Shown one piece after another: positions 56,790 through 64,000 of a DNA stretch of 64,000 nt (position 1 is its first letter; the number at the start of each line of letters is the position of its first letter). The notes under the pieces were generated by a model. That model was not told the origin of the DNA. It searched no databases and saw only the letters and a list, made by a program, of their open reading frames with translations. A program made the position numbers and the translations under genes. Origin of the DNA: Limnomonas spitsbergensis (Eukaryota > Chlorophyta > Chlorophyceae > Chlamydomonadales); the NCBI GenBank assembly GCA_037349105.1, contig JAYJMM010000119.1, positions 4,351,001 to 4,415,000 of the forward strand, given 5' to 3'.

Positions 56790-57260
56790 CGTCGGTAACT
56801 TTCGTCGGTTTGAAAGTCGCTTGAATAAAAAACGATCGCGTTTGAACGGGCCGCTTGATTCAAACTCAAGCATAATCGGAGATCGTCCTTATTCAAGCAT
56901 GTTTGAGCACCACTTGAATCAACCGTCGATCAATCATTACATCTGCAATTCAAGCATGCTTGAATCAAACTGAGTCTAAAGCGGCCACTTGCTTGAATCG
57001 AGTGGGGTTGAAAAGGGTCTGAATCAAGTACTAATCAAACAGTAAAAAAACAATCAATCATGTTTGAATCAAACTCAGTCTCAAGCGGACCTTTATCTGA
57101 ATCATGTGTTGTTTATAATATTTTGAATCAAGTATACTGGTCAACCAGAAAAACATATTTCAAGCATGTCTGAATCAAACCCAGTCTCAATCGCTACATG
57201 TCTGAATCAAAGGGGCCCAATTGTCGCATGAATCAACTACTTGACCTCTGTTGGTGAAAC
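56790..57260. repeat. Left subterminal repeats of the TIR element
   Basis: About a dozen copies of TTGAATCAAAC / TTCAAGCATG / CTCAAGCGG-like motifs in both orientations. The matching right side (61990-62109) has CGCTTGATTCAA, GTTCAAACGACC and ATTCAAGCG. Confidence 0.8.
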
Positions 57261-57321
57261 AGTAAAAATATGTTTCAAGCACTATATGAAACGTTCCCTT
57301 GTTGCCTGCATTTCAAGGTTG

Positions 57322-59462
57322 CTACTTCGACTTGCAAGTAATGCGGAGGCCCGTGATCTTGTCCCATCCGTGAGCGAAGCCAAGCCTCTCTACCTCTACC
57401 GCCTCTGCTAGGATGAGCGCGAGGTGCCCATCTCCCTTTGCAGTCGCCGACACTCCAGCCAACTCCCTCAGCCGGTTCTTAATCTATAGCACATGAATGC
57501 GAAATCATATTATCAGAGAGGTGAATGAGTCATGCACTATTGAAAGTATACTCTGGGTATCTTTAGTAACATGAGTGGAAGTAAGGACAGTCATGTGTCC
57601 CTCTAGTAAATGTTATGATGCAAAAATAGCAGCATTTGTAGTCAATGAACCTTGAATCTAGAGGACATGCCAAGAACTGAAATTGAAATTACCTTGAAAC
57701 TGAAGAAAGCGAGCCATTGGATGGTCACTGCGGGAGTATTAACCGGTGTGCGCGCGCCCGTGAGCACGGCCCTCTTATCCATGCCGGTGGCAATGGCTGA
57801 CACGAATGCGCGGGCGTCGAAAGGCTGAGAGTTGCTGCGGTATACCATGTTGCCCTCACCGACAGGCAGCAGTTACTGTTCTGCCCACTCTTCACCGCTG
57901 CCTTGTTGCTCTCAGAAGTGTCCTTCGTATTCTTCGTGTTGCAGACCATGAACTGGTCAAACTGCAGTAGCATGAATGAGTGTTGTTTCAGGTATTCATT
58001 ATTAATTATTAAAGAGATATTTTAAATTACAAAGCCAACAACTTCAGCAATTTAAGAGAGTTACTTTGGTGGCACATGTCAAAGCCAAGAACTTGAGCAA
58101 TTAACCAGCAATTACTAATTAGATATTGATAATTACTTTGGTGGCACATGTCCAAGCCAGCAATTAATCAGCAATTAATGATACATTGATAACAAAAATT
58201 AGTAAACCATCTACTTCAAAGAGAGTTACTCTGGTGGCTCTAAGTCTGACATGCACATAGTCTACAAGCACGTCTGAAATGCATATCTATCACTCACCGC
58301 GCATGTAGAGATCTGCCCAACTTGATTGGAAAACTTGTTCTGCCAGACCGCTCTCCCACCCTGACAGCCTGGAAATAGGCCACCGTTGTTGACCACCTTG
58401 TAGAAACAGAACTGGTTCCAGTGGGCACGGTTGGTGGCAAACCCAGGGTCGAACTGCTGCTGGAACTCCAGGATGGGTTCGTAGCTGAGAAGGTACTTAT
58501 GTCTCAGTCTCATTCCCTGTCAGCAAGAACTTGGAGTATTTTTTTGTCCGGGACAATAGACAGCTCACTGCCTTCCCAATAAGGTCCTGCATGATGTAAA
58601 TACAAGTACAGAATTAGGTGGCCATTGCTTATTCATTCATGTGCCGCGAACTGTAGGACAAAAAGCCAAGTTACATCTCCCGGCCGGCCCTACTAGGTAG
58701 TACTGCCCACCCTGGCCAATCTTACGCGCTCATCTTATTCAACTAGTACCACTGATACATTATAAGCCTCAAACCTGGGAGGCGACAAAATAACACGGTA
58801 ACCTCACCAACAGCATCTTGTTGGCGCGCATGTATGCGTTGGCATGGCCACCACTGCGAAGTCCTGCTCCACTTTCTGTCAGGTCCACATGGCTGATGTC
58901 CGCCTGTCTTCCGGGCTGAATCAACTTCTCCGGCTGCGAGGACGAAATTTTCTCATTCATGGCGGTTGTGAATCAGGTAGTGGCAGATGTCATTCCTTAC
59001 CTCGACCCGGAGCATGCCCAGCTTGACCTCTTCCCCTTTCAAGAGGAGGGCTAAGTAACTCGTTGCCACTGACGGCCATGAAATCGGGTGTCATAAATGT
59101 CTCAAGCCCCTGTCCCGCGGATGAAACGCGGGAGTTTCGCGTTGTTTCCTGTGACGAACCTTGCCAATACCGGGCGGATCGGGGAGATCATCATTCTCTG
59201 TGTCTTTTTCCTCCATCCAGTCGTCGTTCGTCCCCAGGGGAATGATCTAGGAGATCAGTGTCTTGAGGCTCATTGCCTGGATGCAAAAAAACAGAACAGT
59301 GAGGACAGGCAACGAGTTCGCAGATTATGCAAGGGCTGCTGCGTCTTATGTCCTATAAGATGAATATCTCACCGCTCTGAACAGAATGCCCTCCAGCTTT
59401 GCGCGCGATAGGCTGAGGGGTGTTTTCTGGCAGAGGAGCCGTGGAGGGGGCCGCGCCACTGT
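57322..59462 (-). pseudogene. Broken multi-exon gene carried by the TIR element, function unknown
   Basis: Seven exons with canonical borders, all joined in phase 0: 59462-59373 (TVARPPPRLLCQ, ending KLEGILFRA), 59276-59001 (AMSLKTLIS, ending GEEVKLGMLRVE), 58933-58808 (PEKLIQPGRQADISHVDLTE, ending ANKMLL), 58586-58569 (DLIGKA), 58516-58298 (GMRLRHKYLLSYEPILEF, ending GQISTCA), 57961-57693 (FDQFMVCNTKNTK, ending WLAFFSFK) and 57477-57322 (NRLRELAGVSATAKGDG, ending ITCKSK and TAG). Exon two has in-frame TAG (59247-59249) and TGA (59091-59093). The 57961-57693 exon is one base out of frame between NSNCC and GEGNMVYRSN. The intron 58517-58568 is only 52 nt. I recognise no family and no DDE motif. 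Upstream exons may exist; an ATG at 58960 with good context is an alternative start. Confidence 0.6.
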
Positions 59463-60060
59463 CTGCACGGAACACACTAGTCTAGATCTCTTCATTTCGG
59501 CAAATTAAAATGCAGTGAGCTCGTTCACCATTGACTGCCTCTCCCTCTGTATCGACCGCGATAGCAGCCCTCTTTTTGCCTACGAAAGTTGGTTTAGGAA
59601 CTTTATAGAGAGACTTTCCAGCAGCAACTCTCATACTAGATGGACGAATATAAGACATGGTAAAGAAAGGCAGATATTGTCGGCGGATGTCACCTTTCAA
59701 TTTGAAACAACGAAATACACATGTATTCACACAAGTCACACATCTCGCAACGCGACATTGTCCACTCGCGAGATGTATGAAGCAAGTGTGGCGGAACAAG
59801 GCAGTTGACGCTAAAGGGTCCGCTTACGCTCGTCAACGCCCCCCCTTATAACACACTCAAGCGATTGTTCTATTTCAGTACGGTCACTCTGATGACAAGT
59901 CAGGACATTGCCTCTTCCTCAGAACATGACTCTCCAAGCCTTCTAAGCAGCAGCAAGGTCACTAAGCTGCAGCGACGGAAGCCCACCAGCATGTGTACAG
60001 GAGCGAGAGTTATCCGGCAGCTCGGAATTTGGCCGCCCTAAGCAAACGGGCAGCAGGCGA
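59463..60060. other. Element interior upstream of the broken gene
   Basis: A minus-strand open frame at 59482-59655 (MSYIRPSSMRVAAGKSLYKV and PTFVGKKRAAIAVDTEGEAV) could be an N-terminal exon of the broken gene. I could not join it in phase 0. No other feature recognised. Confidence 0.35.
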
Positions 60061-60064
60061 CAAG

Positions 60065-61940
60065 AGTAGATGAGGCAGCACCAGAAATAGGCAGTAGTAC
60101 ACCCCTCAGTGTGGGGTCAGCGCTGTGGGACTCGCATTTCAGCATGCATGTCTGGCATGGGCATTGCCTGACCCATATACTGTATACACTGATACGCACA
60201 AGGCCCAAGCGCAACGTCCCGCCGGCATGCACAACGCCCTTCTTGCATGAGCATATCCCTCGAGTATGAACAGTGCCCCACACATATAATAGCATTTCCT
60301 GGTATGCCTATTGCCGGCCTGTTTGCAATGCCCTACTTGAATCCGTAGCACCCCATAACCTCGTGTGCATGCACAGCGCTTGCCTGATGGGCAGTGCCAC
60401 CCATATGCACAGCAACACTCGCATTTATATGTCCTGCGGATTGGTTCAGTTCCCCACCCACAGGCACAGCGCCCACCCACATCATTTATTGTGCACAACG
60501 CCCGCTCGTATTACCATGGTATAGCGCCCACCCGCATGCACGGCACCTACCTCTATGGAATATGCCCTGCCAGTGGGTGCAGCGCTTCACCAGCATACCG
60601 CCCGTATGACATGTATCCTACCAGTGGGTGAAGCGCAACTGCCTGAATTTCCTGTGCCCTACCAGTGCGTGAAGCGCAACTGCCTGCATGTCCTGTGCCC
60701 TACCAGTGGGTACAGCGCAACTGCCTGCATTTCCTGTGCCCTACCGGTGGGTGCAGCGCAACCGCCTGCATTTCCTGTGCCCTACTGGTGGGTGCTGTGC
60801 AACCGCCTGCATTTCCTGTGCCCTTCGGTGGGTGTAGCGCAACCGCCTGCATTTCCTGTACCATACCACTGGGTGCAGCGCAACTGCCTGCATTTCCTGT
60901 GCCCTACCGGTGGGTGCAGCGCAACCGCCTGCATTTCCTGTGCCCCACTGGTGGGTGCAGCGCAACCGCCTGTATTTCCTGTGCCCCACCGGTGGGTGAT
61001 GCGCAACCGCCTGCATTTCCTGTGCACTACCGGTGGGTGCAGCGCAACTGCCTGCATTTCCTGTGCCCTGCTGGTGGGTGTAGCGCAACTGCCTGCATTT
61101 CCTGTGCACTACCGGTGGGTGTAGCGCAACTGCCTGCATTTCCTGTGCCCTACCGATGGGTGCAGCGCAACCGTCTGCATTTACTATTCGCTACCGGTGG
61201 GTGTAGCGCAACCGCCTGCATTTCCTGTGCCCTACCAGTGTGTGCAGCGCAACTGCCTGCATTTATGTGCCCTACTAGTGGTTGCTGCGCATCTGCCTGC
61301 ATTTCCTGTGCCCCACCGGTTGGTGCAGCGCAACCGCCTGCATTTCCTGTGCCCCACTGGTGGGTGCAGCGCAACTGCCTGCATTTCCTGTGCCCCACCG
61401 GTGGGTGCAGCGCAACCGCCTGCATGTCCTGTGCCCTACCAGTGGGTGCAGCGCAACTGCCTGCATTTCTGTGCCCTACTGGTGGGTACAACGCAGCTGC
61501 CTGCATTTCGTGTGCCCTACCGGTGGGTGCAGTGCAACCGCTTGCATTTCCTGTGCTTCACCGGTGGGTGCAGCGCAACCGCCTGCATTTCGTGTGCCCT
61601 ACTGGTGGGTGTAGCGCAACCGCCTGCATTTCCTGTGCCCTCCGGTGGGTGTAGCGCAACTGCCTGTATTTCCTGTGCCATACTTGTGGGTGCAGCGCAA
61701 CCGCCTGTATTTCCTGTGCCCTACCGGTTGGTGCAGCGCAACCGCCTGCATTTCCTGTGCACTACCGGTTGGTGCAGCGCAACCGCCTGCATTTCCAGTG
61801 CCCCACTGGTGGGTGCAGCGCAACCGCCTGCACTTCTTGTGCCCTACCGGTGGGTGTAGCGCAACTGCATGCATTTCCTGTGCCCTACCGATGGGTGCAG
61901 TGCAACCGTCTGCATTTACTATTCGCTACCGGTGGGTGTA
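60065..61940. repeat. 41-bp minisatellite inside the TIR element
   Basis: From about 60555 to 61940, about 33 copies of a 41-bp unit containing CCGGTGGGTGCAGCGCAACC and GCCTGCATTTCCTGTGCCCT. 60065-60555 holds older, degenerate relatives. Open frames of up to 329 codons on both strands are artefacts of a 41-bp stop-free repeat. Confidence 0.93.
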
Positions 61941-62109
61941 CAGGAAACAGCAAACACTGACGCCAGCGGGACGACGGCACGGATGCTGGGGCGACAATGC
62001 AGGGGGTGGGGACACGCTTGATTCAATCACGCAAAATCGCCAGTTCAAACGACCCGTTTCCCCCATCTTGATTCAAACGACCCATTCAAGCGTCGGAAAC
62101 TTACCGACG

Positions 62110-64000
62110 TACTTCACCCTTGTGCCCCATGTGTTTATTTGACCCTTGTGCCCCATGTGAGTGTTTATTTGACCCTTGTGCCCCATGTGTTTATTTGACC
62201 CTTGTGCCCCATGTGTTTATTTGACCCTTGTGCCCCATGTGTTTATTTGACCCTTGTGCCCCATGTGTTTATTTGACCCTTGTGCCCCATGTGTTAATTT
62301 AACCCTTGTGCCCCATGTGTTTATTTATTTGACCCTTGTGCCCCATGTGTTTATTTGACCCTTGTGCCCCATGTGTTTATTTGACCCTTGTGCCCCATGT
62401 GTTTATATGACCCTTGTGCCCCATGTGTTTATTTGACTCTTGTGTCCCCTGTGTTTATTTGACCCTTGTGCCACATGTGAGTGTCTATTTGACCCTTGTG
62501 CCCCTTGTGTTTATTTGACCCTTGTGCCCCATGTGTTTATATGACCCTTGTGCACCATGTGTTTATTTGACCCTTGTGCCCCATGTGTTTATTTGACCCT
62601 TGTGCCCCATGTGTTTATTTGACCCTTGTGCCCCATGTGTTTATTTGACCCGTGTGCCCCATGTGTTTATTTGACCCTTGTGCCCCATGTGTTTATTTGA
62701 CCCTTGTGCCCCATGTGTTTATTTGACCCTTGTGCCCCATGTGTTTATTTGACCCTTGTCCCCCCTGTGTTTATTTGACCCTTTTGCCCCATGTGTTTAT
62801 TTGACCCTTGTGCCCCATGTGTTTATTTGACCCTTGTGCCCCATGTGTTTATTTGACCCTTGTGCCCCATGTGTTTATTTATTTGACCCTTGTGCCCCAT
62901 GTGTTTATTTGACCCTTGTGCCTCATGCGTTTATTTGACCCTTGTGCCCCATGTGTTTATTTGACCCTTGTGCCCCATGTGTTTATTTGACCCTTGTGCC
63001 CCATGTGTTTGTATGACCCTTGTGCCCCATGTGATTACTTGACCCTTGTGCCCCATGTGTTTTTTTGACCTATGTGCCCCATGTGTTTATTTGACCCTTG
63101 TGCCCCATGTGTTTATTTGACCCTTGTGCCCCATGTGTTTATTTGACCCTTGTGCCTCATGTGTTTATTTGACCCTTGTCCCCCATGTGTGTATTTGACC
63201 CTTTTGCCCCATGTGTTTATTTGACCCTTGTGCCCCATGTGTTTATTTGACCCTTGTGCCCCATGTGTTTATTTGACCCTTGTGCCCCATGTGTTTATTT
63301 GACCCTTGTGCCCCATGTGTTTATTTGACCCTTGTGCCCCATGTGTTTATTTGACCCTTGTGCCTCATGTGTTTATTTGACCCTTGTGCCCCATGTGTTT
63401 ATTTGACCCTTGTGCCCCATGTGTTTATTTGACCCTTGTGCCCCATGTGTTTATTTGACCCTTGTGCCCCATGTGTTTATTTGACCCTTGTGCCCCATGT
63501 GTTTATTTGACCCTTGTGCCCCATGTGTTTATTTGACCCTTGTGCCTCATGCGTTTATTTGACCCTTGTGCCCCATGTGAGTGTTTATTTGACCCTTTTG
63601 CCCCATGTGTTTATTTGACCCTTGTGCCCCATGTGTTTATTTGACCCTTGTGCCCCATGTGCTTATTTGACCCTTGTGCCCCATGTGTTTACTTGACCCT
63701 TGTGCCCCATGTGTTTATTTGACCCTTGTGCCCCATGTGTTTATTTAACCGTTACAGTGCCCCATGTGAGTGTTTATTTGACCCTTGTGCCCCATGTGTT
63801 TATTTGACCCTAGTGCCCCATGTGTTTATTTGACCCTTTTGCTCCATGTGATTATTTGACCCTTGTGCCCCATGTGTTTATTTGACCCTTGTGCCCCATG
63901 TGTGTATTTGACCCTTGTGCCCCATGTGCTTATTTGACCCTTGTGCCCCATGTGAGTGTGTATTTGACCCTTGTGCCCCATGTGTTTATTTGACCCTTGT
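62110..64000. repeat. 26-bp satellite, block 2 (runs off the window end)
   Basis: The same 26-bp unit resumes immediately after the element and continues to the last base. A variant ACCGTTACAGTGCCCC at about 63750 corresponds to the higher-order marker seen in block 1. Confidence 0.98.

Larger units (their letters stand above)
56790..62109. mobile_element. 5.32-kb TIR element inserted in the satellite, TA target duplication
   Basis: The left end is CGTCGGTAACTTTC (56790) and the right end, reverse-complemented, is CGTCGGTAAGTTTC (62109). It is flanked by TA (56788-56789 and 62110-62111). The uninterrupted site GTGTTTACTTCACCC exists in the same array near 43668, 49709 and 53711. Subterminal GCTTGAAT and CGTTTGAA motifs recur in both orientations near each end, as expected for transposase-binding sites. 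TA duplications suggest a mariner-like or other TA-targeting DNA transposon, but I recognise no transposase. Confidence 0.88.

Noticed and set aside
60555..61859. Cys/Pro-rich open frames of up to 329 codons
   Set aside because: They are an artefact of a stop-free 41-bp tandem repeat.

Overview
This window looks like nuclear DNA of a green alga, probably a chlamydomonadalean/volvocine relative. The evidence is an intron-dense calcium pump of the plant/animal type, splice donors mostly of GTG form, a TGTAA polyadenylation signal after the second gene, degenerate TTTAGGG-like tracts, and very heavy tandem-repeat content in introns and between genes. No bacterial operon, tRNA, rRNA or CRISPR array was seen. 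CRISPR-like periodicities here are eukaryotic minisatellites.

Region 1 (about 1-25.7 kb, minus strand) is one gene. I could thread 22 exons with consistent splice sites and phases into a 1420-residue type IIB (PMCA/ACA-like) calcium ATPase, with start codon at 25727 and stop at 1069. Its introns hold the main surprise. At least ten introns contain tandem copies of the splice-site border of the adjacent exon. Donor borders are always copied downstream of the exon, and acceptor borders always upstream. In several introns the copies have grown into arrays of 21, 43, 60 or 118 bp units.

Region 2 (about 25.8-37.2 kb) is a mobile-element zone. A long fold-back (inverted-repeat) element at about 25.9-28.2 kb is split by a minus-strand LINE fragment that ends in (TCAG)105/(TCTG)23. 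From 29.06 to 37.19 kb, two inverted copies of a LINE-like 3' end flank five successive tandem-repeat families and a LINE ORF2 C-terminal fragment (RNase H plus zinc-binding motif).

Region 3 (about 37.2-41.6 kb, plus strand) is an unrecognised membrane-protein gene: an N-terminal membrane segment, an extracellular or lumenal Cys-containing region, and a C-terminal membrane segment. It ends at 41441 with a TGTAA signal.

Region 4 (41.8-64 kb) is a 26-bp satellite, about 15 kb plus a second block running off the window, with higher-order repeats of about 1.88, 4.00 and 4.16 kb. A 5.32-kb element (56790-62109) with short terminal inverted repeats and a TA target duplication interrupts it. The element carries a broken multi-exon gene of unknown function, whose inferred introns are all phase 0, and a 41-bp minisatellite. 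The pre-insertion satellite sequence is present elsewhere in the same array, which fixes the element ends.
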